Source of the DNA: Bog-159 sp963738345
GTDB taxonomy: Bacteria; Acidobacteriota; Terriglobia; Bryobacterales; Bryobacteraceae
Assembly: GCA_963738345.1 (NCBI GenBank)
Contig: CAVTWI010000002.1
Location: 2,542,001-2,606,000, forward strand
DNA: 64,000 bases
Direction of reading: 5' to 3'
The position numbers and the translations under genes were made by a program. The notes under the pieces were generated by a model that was not told where the DNA came from, searched no databases, and saw nothing but the letters and a program-made list of their open reading frames with translations. Below, in pieces: positions 8,832 through 17,762 of this stretch. Each line of letters begins with the position of its first letter. Within the stretch, counting starts at the first letter, position 1.

Positions 8832-10772
8832 ATGGCCGAAACGCCCTTCATCTGGGAACCGACGCGGGAGTTTATCGAAAGCACCAACGTATACCGCTTC
8901 ATGCGGCGCTTGGGGATAGGAACCTATCAGGAGTTTATCCGCTACTCGCAGGAACACCTCGTGGAGTTCTGGGACGAGATGGTGGAGGAACTCGGCATCG
9001 AGTGGTTCGAACCCTACCAGCAGGTGCTGGACGTTTCCCGCGGCGTGGAGTGGGCGCAGTGGTTTCTCCCCGGCAAGTTGAACATCGCGTGGAACTGCCT
9101 GGAGCGGCACGCCGATGGCGAGGCGCGCGATCACTTGGCCATTATCTGGGAAGGCGAGGACGGCGCCGTCCGGACCTTCACGTTCGGCGAGTTGGAGCGG
9201 GAAACCAACCGCTTGGCGAACTCGTTGCGCGGCCTGGGTCTGGCGCCGGGCGACCGCGTCGCGCTGTATATGCCGATGGTGCCGGAAGTAGTCATGATTT
9301 TGTATGCCTGCTTCAAACTGGGGCTGATCGCGGTACCCATCTTTTCGGGATTCGGCTATGGGGCCGTGGCCGTGCGGCTGCAGGATTCAGGCGCCAAGGT
9401 TCTGTTCACGGCCGATTCCCTGGAGCGGCGCGGGCGGTCGATCCCCTTAAAGCAGAAAGCGGACGAAGCCCTAGCCGAGGGATCGGCGGTCGAGAAGACC
9501 GTGGTCCTGCGGTACAAGGGTGGCGACGTCCTGTGGACCGGCGAGCGCGATGTGTGGTGGCACGATCTGGTTGCGGGCCAACCGGAGGAGTGCTCCGCAC
9601 TGCCGCTCGAATCGGAGGCGCGCTGCCTGCTGCTTTACACTTCGGGAACTACCGGTCGTCCTAAGGGCGTCGTGCATACGCATGCGGGCGCCTTGGCTCA
9701 GACCGCCAAAGAGATCTATCTGACGTTCGACCACCGCAAGGACGAACGGTTTTGGTGGGTGTCGGACATTGGTTGGATGATGGCGCCCTGGGAAATCATC
9801 GGGAACCACCACCAGGGTGGGACCATTGTTCTCTACGATGGCGCGCCGGATTATCCCGATCCGGATCGTTTCTGGCAGATGATCGAGCGGCACAAGGTTA
9901 CTACGTTTGGGATTTCGCCGACGGCCATCCGGCTGTTGATGCGAAAGGCCGGACGTGGACCTGAGAGCTTCGATTTGAGTTCCCTGCGCCTGTTGGGTTC
10001 GACCGGCGAACCGTGGGATGAAAGCTCCTACCGCTGGTTCTTCGAACGGGTGGGCGGCAAGCGGTGCCCTATTATGAACATCTCGGGCGGCACGGAGATT
10101 ATCGGCGGCTTCCTGACGCCGCTGCCGATTCAGCCGTTGAAGGTCTGCTCATTGGGCGGACCGGCGCCGGGCATGGCAACCGACGTTTTCGACGCAGAGG
10201 GCAAACCGGTGCGCGGGCAATTGGGCTACCTGGTTTGCACCAAGCCGTCGCCTTCGATGACCCGGGGAATATGGAACGACCCGCAGCGTTATCTTGACGC
10301 CTATTGGTCACGCTGGCCGGGCGTCTGGTATCACGGCGATTGGGCCCTGGTGGATGAAGACGGCCAATGGTTCCTGCAGGGGCGAGCCGACGAATCGTTC
10401 AACGTGGCGGGGCGGAAGGTTGGTCCGGCGGAGGTGGAGACCTGCTTGATCGCGCATGGATCGGTTTCCGAAGCGGCGGTGATTGGGGTACCGGACGAAC
10501 TAACGGGTGAGAGTGTGGTGGCGTTCGTGGTGTTGAAGGGAGACGCCGAGGCCGCGGAACTAACCAATGTTAACGGCGAGTTGTCGGCACATGTGGCGCG
10601 ATCGATGGGCCCGACTTTCCGGCCCCGTGCGATCCATGCGGTCGCGGAATTACCGAAGACTCAAAGCGGTAAAGTGGTGCGGCGCTTGATCCGGCAGGCC
10701 TATCTCCGGGAGCCCCTCGGCGATACTTCAACTGTGGAGAATCCCACGGCCCTGGAACATTTCCGGCGATGA
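8832..10772 (+). CDS. acyl-CoA synthetase, acetyl-CoA synthetase-like (AMP-forming)
   Basis: A 646-residue member of the ANL adenylating family with an N-terminal acetyl-CoA-synthetase-type cap (about 1-95). The P-loop-like core motif is LLLYTSGTTGRPKG near residue 270. The A5 region reads NISGGTEIIGG and the A7/A8 region YHGDWALVDEDG, then GRADESFNVAGRKVGPAEVE. The catalytic lysine lies in KTQSGKVVRR near the C-terminus. It should activate a short carboxylic acid to an acyl-AMP and then acyl-CoA; the cap and the length fit acetate, propionate or acetoacetate. No neighbouring gene narrows the substrate. Confidence 0.9.
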   Translation: MAETPFIWEPTREFIESTNVYRFMRRLGIGTYQEFIRYSQEHLVEFWDEMVEELGIEWFEPYQQVLDVSRGVEWAQWFLPGKLNIAWNCLERHADGEARDHLAIIWEGEDGAVRTFTFGELERETNRLANSLRGLGLAPGDRVALYMPMVPEVVMILYACFKLGLIAVPIFSGFGYGAVAVRLQDSGAKVLFTADSLERRGRSIPLKQKADEALAEGSAVEKTVVLRYKGGDVLWTGERDVWWHDLVAGQPEECSALPLESEARCLLLYTSGTTGRPKGVVHTHAGALAQTAKEIYLTFDHRKDERFWWVSDIGWMMAPWEIIGNHHQGGTIVLYDGAPDYPDPDRFWQMIERHKVTTFGISPTAIRLLMRKAGRGPESFDLSSLRLLGSTGEPWDESSYRWFFERVGGKRCPIMNISGGTEIIGGFLTPLPIQPLKVCSLGGPAPGMATDVFDAEGKPVRGQLGYLVCTKPSPSMTRGIWNDPQRYLDAYWSRWPGVWYHGDWALVDEDGQWFLQGRADESFNVAGRKVGPAEVETCLIAHGSVSEAAVIGVPDELTGESVVAFVVLKGDAEAAELTNVNGELSAHVARSMGPTFRPRAIHAVAELPKTQSGKVVRRLIRQAYLREPLGDTSTVENPTALEHFRR

Positions 10773-10776
10773 GATG

Positions 10777-10800
10777 TTGCGCTTTTTGAAATATGCGCAA
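10777..10800 (+). terminator. short inverted repeat after the acyl-CoA synthetase gene
   Basis: TTGCGC at 10777 pairs with GCGCAA at 10795 across a 12-nt AT-rich loop, five bases after the stop codon. The stem is only 6 bp and no T-run follows, so this is a weak terminator candidate. Confidence 0.3.
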
Positions 10801-10847
10801 TAATACCTTTATTCAGCGCAATGCGAGCGCATAGGGGATAAACTGGA

Positions 10848-12116
10848 ATGGGCCGTGCTGGGGTTCCGGCGATGTCATCGCAATCGTTCAGCTCTCATCC
10901 GATTCCGATTTGGCGGACTGTCTCACTAGTCTTGTTCACGGTTGCGTCGGCGCGGGGGCAAGCGATTCTGGTGGGGTCTGGCCCCGGGGGCGTGGCGCAC
11001 CTGATCAGCACCGATGCGGCGGTGCTCGAATCGCAAGAGGCGCGCAAAGACCTTCCTTGTACGGCTACACAGATCAAACCGGTCTTGGGCTTTGATCTGA
11101 AATTTCACTCCGGTTATGAGGTGAGCGTGCCTCTGAAAGAACTGGCTGGCACGCAGAATCTCCTCACCATGATTTACAGGGTGACTGCCGCAGCTCATCC
11201 CGACGATCCCGTCTACATGTCGCAACGGGTGCACGTGCCGGAGATCGAGGAGAACGCGCGGGGCGACGCCTATCTGCAGGGCACGTTCGACTTGGGCGAA
11301 GGCAAGTATCACGTGGACTGGCTCATGCGGGACCGCAGTGAGCGGGTCTGCTCCGCTTTTTGGGATATTGAAGCAACGATTCCGCCGAAGGACAAACCCG
11401 TAACCCTGGATGTGCAACCGAACACCATTCTGGGCGCCGATACAGAGCCCTTCAAAGATGAGCCTGCAGTGATGCGCGATGCGGCGGGCGCGCCGTTAAA
11501 CGTGAAGGTTCTGGTAAACTTCGCTCCCCAGGATTCCGCGGCGGCTGCGCTGCACGCGTTGGACATGAATGCGTTGATCTCGATTCTGCGCGGGATCGCG
11601 CGCGAACCGCGGATCGGCAAGTTCTCAATTGTGGCCTTCAATCTTCAGGAGCGGCGGGTGGTTTACAGGCAGGAAGATTCAACCCATATCGACTTCCCCG
11701 CCCTGGGCGAAGCCCTGCACTCGCTGAACCTGGGAACCGTGGATGTGAAGCGGCTCAGCCAGAAACGGGGCGAGACCGAGTTCCTGACGTCTTTGTTTAC
11801 CGATGAATTGAACAAGCCGGACCGTCCGGATGCGGTGATCTTTGCCGGGCCGAAGGCGCTGTTGGACAACAATGTGCCGCAGGAATCGCTGCGGAAGGTG
11901 GCGGATGTGGAATATCCGCTCTTCTACATGAACTACAACCTCGATCCACAGGCTGTTCCATGGCGGGATGCCATCGGTAATGCCGTAAAATACCTCAAAG
12001 GCACGGAATACACGATTTCGCGGCCCAGAGATTTGTGGAATGCATGGGGCGATATCATGTCGCGTATAGTAAAATCAAGATTGGCGAAGCGCGCAGCGTA
12101 CGGCGCTTCCCAATAG
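10848..12116 (+). CDS. secreted protein of unknown function
   Basis: I do not recognise this 422-residue protein. ATG 10848 and ATG 10872 are both possible; from 10872 the protein begins with a signal peptide (hydrophobic core TVSLVLFTVASARG). The mature part is soluble, without repeats or transmembrane segments. It contains two cysteines in the first half (LPCTA, RVCSAFWD) and a Rossmann-like alternation in the second half (for example KVLVNFAPQ, PDAVIFAGPKALLDNN). The methyltransferase gene begins 3 nt after its stop, so the two are very probably co-transcribed. Confidence 0.72.
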   Translation: MGRAGVPAMSSQSFSSHPIPIWRTVSLVLFTVASARGQAILVGSGPGGVAHLISTDAAVLESQEARKDLPCTATQIKPVLGFDLKFHSGYEVSVPLKELAGTQNLLTMIYRVTAAAHPDDPVYMSQRVHVPEIEENARGDAYLQGTFDLGEGKYHVDWLMRDRSERVCSAFWDIEATIPPKDKPVTLDVQPNTILGADTEPFKDEPAVMRDAAGAPLNVKVLVNFAPQDSAAAALHALDMNALISILRGIAREPRIGKFSIVAFNLQERRVVYRQEDSTHIDFPALGEALHSLNLGTVDVKRLSQKRGETEFLTSLFTDELNKPDRPDAVIFAGPKALLDNNVPQESLRKVADVEYPLFYMNYNLDPQAVPWRDAIGNAVKYLKGTEYTISRPRDLWNAWGDIMSRIVKSRLAKRAAYGASQ

Positions 12117-12119
12117 CAA

Positions 12120-12680
12120 ATGCGGCTTTCCACCTACTCGATTTTGAAAACAGTGCTGCTGGCCTTGGCGATCGGGGCTCCTTTGCATGGGCAGGAGTTC
12201 AGCAGGGAGAGCCTGGCTCCATATATTCCCAGTCCGCAGGAAGTTGTGGACCGGATGTTGAGCGCGGCGCGGGTCAAGCCGGGTGAGCTGGTCTATGACT
12301 TAGGTAGCGGCGATGGACGCATAATTATCACAGCCGCGCAAAAATTTCAGGCTCGGGCTGTCGGGGTGGAACTACGGGCAGACCTTTGCAAGTCCACACA
12401 GGCCCGCGTAAAGGACCTGGGTCTATCGAATCGGGTTAGGCTGATTCACGAAAACATGCTCAAGGTGGACCTGAGCCCGGCCGACGTAGTGACCTTATAC
12501 CTGCTGACCAGTTCCAACGAACGCCTCCGTCCAAACCTCGAGAAGTACTTGAAGCCGGGTGCGCGCGTGGTGTCGAACGACTACGAGATTCGTGGTTGGA
12601 CGCCTTCCGGGATTGTACCTATCATGGCGGGTGGAGTGCGGCATTACATCTACGTCTACGAGATAGGCGCCAGGAACTAA
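12120..12680 (+). CDS. exported class I SAM-dependent methyltransferase (FAM173/ATPSCKMT-like)
   Basis: A 186-residue protein with a hydrophobic leader (about 8-22, ILKTVLLALAIGAPLHG), then a compact Rossmann-fold methyltransferase. Motif I is VYDLGSGDGRI and the acidic motif II is AVGVELRADL. A P-Y-x-P-S-P-x-x-V-V-x-x-M-L entry helix precedes motif I. The layout resembles the small FAM173 lysine-methyltransferase group, where catalysis is on a protein lysine, but the substrate here is unknown. A leader on such an enzyme is unusual because SAM is cytosolic; the segment may be a membrane anchor with the enzyme facing the cytoplasm. It follows the unknown secreted gene by 3 nt. Confidence 0.82.
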   Translation: MRLSTYSILKTVLLALAIGAPLHGQEFSRESLAPYIPSPQEVVDRMLSAARVKPGELVYDLGSGDGRIIITAAQKFQARAVGVELRADLCKSTQARVKDLGLSNRVRLIHENMLKVDLSPADVVTLYLLTSSNERLRPNLEKYLKPGARVVSNDYEIRGWTPSGIVPIMAGGVRHYIYVYEIGARN

Positions 12681-12683
12681 TTC

Positions 12684-13344
12684 CTACGTCGCCTGTAACG
12701 CCTCGGCGATTTCTTTTTCCTCTATAGCTCCCTCGCGAATGATCTTCCAATAGGGCTCCGTGATATCCACGGTGGTCGCCCCGGCGCCTGAGCACAGGCC
12801 GCCATCCAGCACCAGATCCACGCGGCCGTCCATGGTGCCGAAGACTTCGATCCCGCTCCGGCAGGTGGGATGGCCGGAAATGTTGGCGCTGGTGGAGATC
12901 GAGCGGCTGGTTCAGCGCGGCGATCAACGCGTTGGCGACCTTGGAGCGCGACTGCCGCAGGGCCAGGCGGCCCGTGTTGCCGGTGACCTTCAACGGGACG
13001 TTGGCCGAGGCCGGCACGATGATGGTCAGCGGTCCGGGCCAGAAACGCCGCGCCAGCAGATAGAAGCGATTGTTCAGTTCCTTGGCCAATTCCTCGGCGC
13101 CATGAGCGTCTGCCACCAGCAGCGGCAGCGAGCGATGAATTTCGCGGCCCTTGGCGCTGAAACACACCGGCCACCGCGCGCAGATTCAACGGGTCGGCCA
13201 CCAGCGTATACAGCGCATCGGTCGGGATGGCGACCACGCCTCCCGCGCGAATGGCCGCGGCGGCGCGTTCGATCGCTTCCGGCTGCGGCTGCTCCGGATC
13301 GATTTCCACAAGATCTGTTGCCAATGATAACTCGCTGCGTCCAT
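12684..13344 (-). pseudogene. Sua5/YciO/YrdC threonylcarbamoyl-AMP synthase, frame broken by indels
   Basis: Protein similarity continues across three reading frames. N-terminal part (from about 13324, TTG, or ATG 13344 with one more indel): AIRAGGVVAIPTDALYTLV, the conserved P-T-x-T/A-x-Y entry. It shifts near 13160 (an extra base in GTG TTTCAGC) to SAKGREIHRSLPLLVAD and RFWPGPLTIIVPAS. It shifts again near 12903 to ISTSANISGHPT, the family signature. The end, GATTVDITEPYWKIIREG, is clean to TAG 12684-12686. The enzyme makes L-threonylcarbamoyl-adenylate for tRNA t6A, normally essential, which argues that the frame breaks are consensus errors. It begins at the stop of the upstream gene. Confidence 0.75.
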
Positions 13345-15226
13345 CTAGCGCGGACCAATGGCTTCCGCCACTTCGATCGCCATCTGATAACGTCCGAACG
13401 GCGCGCTCAGTTGTACGCCCTGCACCATGCCGTGAACGCGCTCCACCATCTCGCGCGCGATCGCGACGCCTTCCTCGCGCGACTTGTTCGGCGTTATCGA
13501 CCTGCCGCATGCGCTCCATGTAATGCTCCGGCACCGGCACGCGCAGTTCGTTCACCATGAATTCCGCATTGCGGAAACTGGTGAGCGGCCAGATGCCGCA
13601 GATCACCGGAATCTTGACGTGTTCGATCGCTTCAGGAATTGTCTCCAGCAGGTCCAGATCGAACACCGGCTGGGTCACCACGTACTCCGCGCCCGGCCTG
13701 CACTTTCCACTCGAAGCGCCGAAGTTCCTCGTCCATGTTCAGCGCGCCCGGATTGGCGCCGACGCCGATCAGCAGAGCCGTCTGCGAACCCATCGCATTG
13801 CCGCCGATATCCAGGCCCGTGATTCAGATTATTGACGATGTTCGACGAGCCCGATCGCATCCACATCGAACACCGCGGTGGCGTCCGGATAAGTGCCCAT
13901 GCGCGGCGGATCGCCGGTGATGCAGATCAGGTTGCGCACGCCGACCGCAGTGCGCGCCCAGCAGTTCCGATTGGATGCTTAGAATGTTGCGGTCGCGGCA
14001 GCAGAAGTGAGTCACCGCTTCAATGCCCGCGTCGCTGCTGGATCAGCTGGCAGGTGACCTGCGCGCTCATGCGCGCGCTGGCGCGCGGCCCGTCCGGCAC
14101 GTTGATGCAATCGATGCCTGCATCGGCGCACAGTTTGGCGCCCGCGATTTCCTTCGAGGCGTCGACGCCGCGCGGCGGCAGAATCTCGACGAAGGCTACG
14201 AATTTGCCCGCCGCCAGTTTCGCGCCCAGTTGCGACTTTTGCGCGACGGGCACTTTCGGGAGAGCCTGCGACCTTGGCGCTTCGGCTCTTCCACCGTCAC
14301 GCTCAGCTTCGCTGGACCGGTTGCAGCGAGCGGGCTTCGGAGTGGATCAGCTTGATGTGCTCGGGCGTGGTGCCGCAGCATCCGCCGACGATCCTCACCC
14401 CGGCCCACAGGAAGCGCCGGGCGTACTGCGCCATGTATTCGGGCGAGCACAAATAGATGTTGCGGCCTTCCACGACGACTCGGCACGCCGGCGTTGGGCA
14501 TGGCGCTGATCGGCTTGGAGGTGAACTTCATCATGCGCTCGATGGTTTCGAGCGTGGCCTTGGGACCCACGGAGCAATTGACGCCGATCACGTCCACCGG
14601 CCATTCGTCCAGCTTGCGGGTATAACGCTTCGGTATCGGTGCCGTCGCGGCAGGTTGCCGTCGTCGTCGATGGTGACGTGCGCGACGATGGCCATTCGTC
14701 GCCGGCAGCTTCGCGGGCGGCGAAAATCGCCTCGCGCATTTCGTCCAGATCGCCGAAGGTTTCGAGCACCAGCAGGTCGACGCCGGCTTCGACCAGCGAC
14801 TTCAGCTTGTTCGCGGAAAATCGCGCGCGCTTCGGCGAACGAGGTCGGACCCAGCGGCTCGATGCGGACGCCCAGCGGGCCGATCGCGCCGGCCACGAAG
14901 GCCTGTTCGCGGGCCGCTTCGCGGGCGAGGCGGACACCGGCCTGGTTGATGGCCTCGTAGTTTCTCGGCTAGGCCGAAACGACGCCAGGCGCATACGGTT
15001 GGCGCCGAAGGTATTGGTTTCGAGGATCTCCGCGCCGGCCTTGACATACTCCTGGTGGATCTTCGCGGACCATGGCGGGCGAGGAGAGGTTCAGTTCGTC
15101 GTAGCAGCGGTTGATGAACACGCCGCGCGAATAGAGCATGGTGCCCATGGCCCCATCGGCCACCATGGCGCGGCGCGCAAGCTGGTCTCGAAATTCTTCG
15201 GCGCGGGTTGAGGTGGCTGTCGGCAT
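13345..15226 (-). pseudogene. bifunctional homocysteine S-methyltransferase / methylene-THF reductase (YitJ-type), broken by about 15 indels
   Basis: Read in the right frame segment by segment, this gives a protein of about 625 residues, close to YitJ-type enzymes. Start ATG 15226 (MPTATSTRAEEF). The methyltransferase half shows VADGAMGTML, GVNCSVGP and the zinc-binding GGCCGTTPEHI. The reductase half shows FVEILPPRG, LICITGDPP, VTQPVFDLDLL and PVICGIWPL, ending EAIGPR-TAG at 13345. Frame changes occur near 15061, 14976, 14962, 14807, 14690, 14653, 14620, 14476, 14325, 14265, 14033, 13950, 13838, 13817, 13697 and 13483; nearly all are single-base insertions. The residues themselves remain well conserved. 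It would methylate homocysteine to methionine and reduce methylene-THF, and it precedes the Sua5 gene without a gap. Confidence 0.78.
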
Positions 15227-15356
15227 GGCGAGGAGACCGGATCTGTTCAGGTAGCGGCGCAACAGGTCTGGATATGGTGATTTTAGCGCATGTTACACCG
15301 TGGCGAGTGGCTTTAGTGAATTTGGACGAGCAAAGCCATTTCGCAAAATCACACCG

Positions 15357-15383
15357 ATAACTTACTTGTTAACAATGAGTTAT
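15357..15383. promoter_or_regulatory. AT-rich palindrome, possible operator
   Basis: ATAACT-n3-TTGTTAACAA-n2-AGTTAT forms an almost perfect dyad centred at 15370/15371. It lies between two minus-strand genes, about 130 bp upstream of the homocysteine methyltransferase start and 50 bp downstream of the S9 peptidase stop. The low GC and dyad shape fit a repressor operator better than a terminator. Confidence 0.4.
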
Positions 15384-15434
15384 ACCGTACACCTCAAGCA
15401 TCAGATAAGTTTTGTGCTTGTGCAGTGATGGGCA

Positions 15435-17471
15435 CTATTGTGCAGTCTTCGGTGGCGAGCCGGCATAGGTCTCCAGCCACTTCAGCTCTTCCCGGACCTT
15501 GATTTTTCCGTGCCAGGGGTTCTTATCCAGTTCGTGCCCCTCCCCCGGAAAGATCAATAGCTTGACCGGAACATTCTGGGAATGCAGGGCGCGCTCCAGC
15601 AAGTATTGCTCGCCGACGTAGACGCGGATATCGTCCGCACCGGCCACGATATGCGTCGGCGTCTTCACCTTATTGATCTGCCAGATGGCCGCCTCATCGT
15701 TATAGTTTTTCATCATGTCCCACGGCAGACCGCCTAGAAAATAGGCGTCATCGTAGGTGGTATCGTCGTTACCCCAATTGACCACGTGCTCGACCGCGCC
15801 CGCGCCTGTCACGGCCGCCCGGAAGCGGGTGCTCTGGGTAATCAGCCAGTTTGTGAGGTAGCCGCCGTAGCTGTAACCGCCGATGGTCAGATTGTCAGGG
15901 TCGGCGATGCCATCCTTAACCAAAGCTTCGACCCCCTCCAAAATGTCTTTGCCGGGCTTGGACACGATATTGGGGATAATGCCGAGGGTGAACGGGTCGC
16001 CGTAGCCGATGGATCCGCGATAGTTGGGCTCGAAAACCAGCCAGCCGTTGGTGGCGGCCAAGGAGCCCCACTGGTACCAGTCGGCCTCGAAGTGATTACC
16101 GTCGGCATCACCGGGACCACCGTGAATCAGGGTCAACATGCGCAGGTTCTTTTCGTCGAGTTTTCCCGGTGGATAGATGAGCATGCCTTCGACGGTTACG
16201 CCGTCGTCGGCCGTCCAATGGTATGGCTTTCCTTCAGGTAAGGCGCGCTGCTTGAACAAACGGTTGAAGGAGGTTATGGGCCGGGCATCCGACACGCCAT
16301 CGCCAAAGTAGACCTCCGGCGGCTCAGTCAGCGTGGAGTGGACGAAAGCCACGCGGCTAGCATGCGCTGCCGCGGAAATGCGTTCATAGGTGCCGGGCTG
16401 TCCGGGTTGTTTGACGAAGAGGTGGGGTTCTTCGCGATAGACTTGCACCTCGGTGCCGGTGCGGCCGGTGAACAGGATGCCACCCTCTTGTGTGACGGTA
16501 TAGCCGGTGACGGCGCCCGGGAACTTCGCCCAACGCAAGGGGCGGGCGCTCGACGATACAGCGTCGATCCAGTACACACGCGGTTGGGCATCCTGATAGC
16601 CGCTCTCGACGGAGCCATTCAGAAAGGAAAAGAAAATATGGCGGCAGTCGGGGGTCCAATGAATGTTGTCGATCACAGCCGGACGCTGCAGCAATTGGCG
16701 CGGTTTGCCGCCTTCGGTATCCACCAGGTAGATGCCATAAGCTTCCATATGTTCCTGGCGCTCGGAGATGGAATCGGTCAGGAACGCCAGCGTCGTGCCG
16801 TGGGAGGAAGCTTCCATCTGCTTTACGCGCCACGGCGTTTGGGCGATTGGTTTGGGCGCACCACCCGCCAGATCGACACGCGCGATGGCGTCGCCGCGTT
16901 CGGCCTCGCGGTACTCGACCACATCTTTCCAATCCTTTTTGTAGGCCTCGTTTTTCTCTTTGGTCCAAGGGGCACGAGTGGCGTAAAAGATCTGTTTCGA
17001 ATCGGCCGACCAAGCAAAAGCGTGGACCTTCTCGTCGCCGTGGGAGACGGCGTAGGGTTCGCCCCCAGTTAGCGGGATGGCCCAAACCTGATCGGCGTCG
17101 TCAGGCTCGTCTGTTTTCGCGGAGGGCTCGGGCTTTTTGTTGCCGGCATCGCGGTCGGAGAGAAAAGCGATCCAATGTCCATCGGGGGACCATTCCGGGT
17201 TGCGGTCGTGGCCGGAGTGGGTGAGTTGCATGAGGGTGCCGGCGCCATCGTCGCGATAGAGCCACAGATCGTTGCGGAAGCGGTCGGCTTCCCAATCGGG
17301 ACGCGCGGTTTCGATGACCACGGCATGGCCGTCGGGCGATGTACGGACGTTACGGATATCGACGGCATTGAAGAATTCGTCGAGGGTCATCGGCGGCTTG
17401 CCGGTTTGAGCCGACGCCACCGCCGCACAGAATAGGAGAGCAAAACGAAACACTGCACGCGAATATACCAC
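15435..17471 (-). CDS. S9-family serine peptidase (acylaminoacyl-peptidase / prolyl oligopeptidase type), exported
   Basis: A 678-residue secreted peptidase. The start is GTG 17471 or GTG 17453; both give a signal peptide (RFALLFCAAVASAQ). The first 400 residues form a TolB-like propeller (LTHSGHDRNPEWSPDGHWIA, FAWSADSKQIFYA). The C-terminal alpha/beta-hydrolase carries the triad: Ser in GGYSYGGYL, Asp in AGADDIRV, and His in GEGHELDKN. Such enzymes cleave oligopeptides or acylated N-termini in the periplasm. It is divergent from xseB, whose start lies about 40 nt away on the other strand. Confidence 0.92.
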   Translation of the reverse strand: MVYSRAVFRFALLFCAAVASAQTGKPPMTLDEFFNAVDIRNVRTSPDGHAVVIETARPDWEADRFRNDLWLYRDDGAGTLMQLTHSGHDRNPEWSPDGHWIAFLSDRDAGNKKPEPSAKTDEPDDADQVWAIPLTGGEPYAVSHGDEKVHAFAWSADSKQIFYATRAPWTKEKNEAYKKDWKDVVEYREAERGDAIARVDLAGGAPKPIAQTPWRVKQMEASSHGTTLAFLTDSISERQEHMEAYGIYLVDTEGGKPRQLLQRPAVIDNIHWTPDCRHIFFSFLNGSVESGYQDAQPRVYWIDAVSSSARPLRWAKFPGAVTGYTVTQEGGILFTGRTGTEVQVYREEPHLFVKQPGQPGTYERISAAAHASRVAFVHSTLTEPPEVYFGDGVSDARPITSFNRLFKQRALPEGKPYHWTADDGVTVEGMLIYPPGKLDEKNLRMLTLIHGGPGDADGNHFEADWYQWGSLAATNGWLVFEPNYRGSIGYGDPFTLGIIPNIVSKPGKDILEGVEALVKDGIADPDNLTIGGYSYGGYLTNWLITQSTRFRAAVTGAGAVEHVVNWGNDDTTYDDAYFLGGLPWDMMKNYNDEAAIWQINKVKTPTHIVAGADDIRVYVGEQYLLERALHSQNVPVKLLIFPGEGHELDKNPWHGKIKVREELKWLETYAGSPPKTAQ

Positions 17472-17498
17472 GAGTGGCCGCAGCCGCCAGACAGCCGC

Positions 17499-17504
17499 TA
17501 CAAT
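17499..17504 (+). promoter_or_regulatory. TANNNT -10 hexamer before xseB
   Basis: TACAAT ends 6 nt before the GTG start at 17511, the arrangement expected for a leaderless message. Confidence 0.4.
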
Positions 17505-17510
17505 AGGTGC

Positions 17511-17762
17511 GTGGCCGACTCCACCGCAGCACCCGTAACCGTCCTTCCGTTCGAAGCCTGCCTCGACGAACTGGAAAAGGTGGTCAAAGAATTGGAAGGG
17601 GGCGACCTCGCGCTGGAACGCTCCATCGAACTTTTCGAAAAAGGCATGCAGTTAAGTGAAACGTGCCGGAAGCAATTGGAAGAGGCGGAAACGCGTGTGG
17701 AAATGTTGATCCGCAAGGAAGGCAAAATCCAGCCGGAACCGTTTCGTCCAGAGAAAGCATGA
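17511..17762 (+). CDS. xseB: exodeoxyribonuclease VII small subunit
   Basis: An 83-residue protein starting at GTG. It has the XseB helix signature FEACLDELEKVVKELEGGDL and then ALERSIELFEKGMQLSETC, with a charged tail. The small subunit stabilises XseA, and the complex degrades single-stranded DNA. The usual length is about 80 residues. Its stop overlaps the next ATG (ATGA), giving the common xseB-ispA arrangement. xseA is not in the window. Confidence 0.92.
   Translation: MADSTAAPVTVLPFEACLDELEKVVKELEGGDLALERSIELFEKGMQLSETCRKQLEEAETRVEMLIRKEGKIQPEPFRPEKA

Noticed and set aside
10777..10800. Hairpin as a firm rho-independent terminator
   Set aside because: The stem is only 6 bp with no following T-run; kept only as a weak candidate.
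12760..13560. 266-codon plus-strand open frame opposite the Sua5 and reductase genes
   Set aside because: The minus strand reads as two recognisable enzymes once indels are allowed; the plus frame shows no domain.
12684..15226. Programmed frameshifting as an explanation of the frame changes
   Set aside because: There are about seventeen sites, no shared slippery sequence, and both insertion and deletion types.
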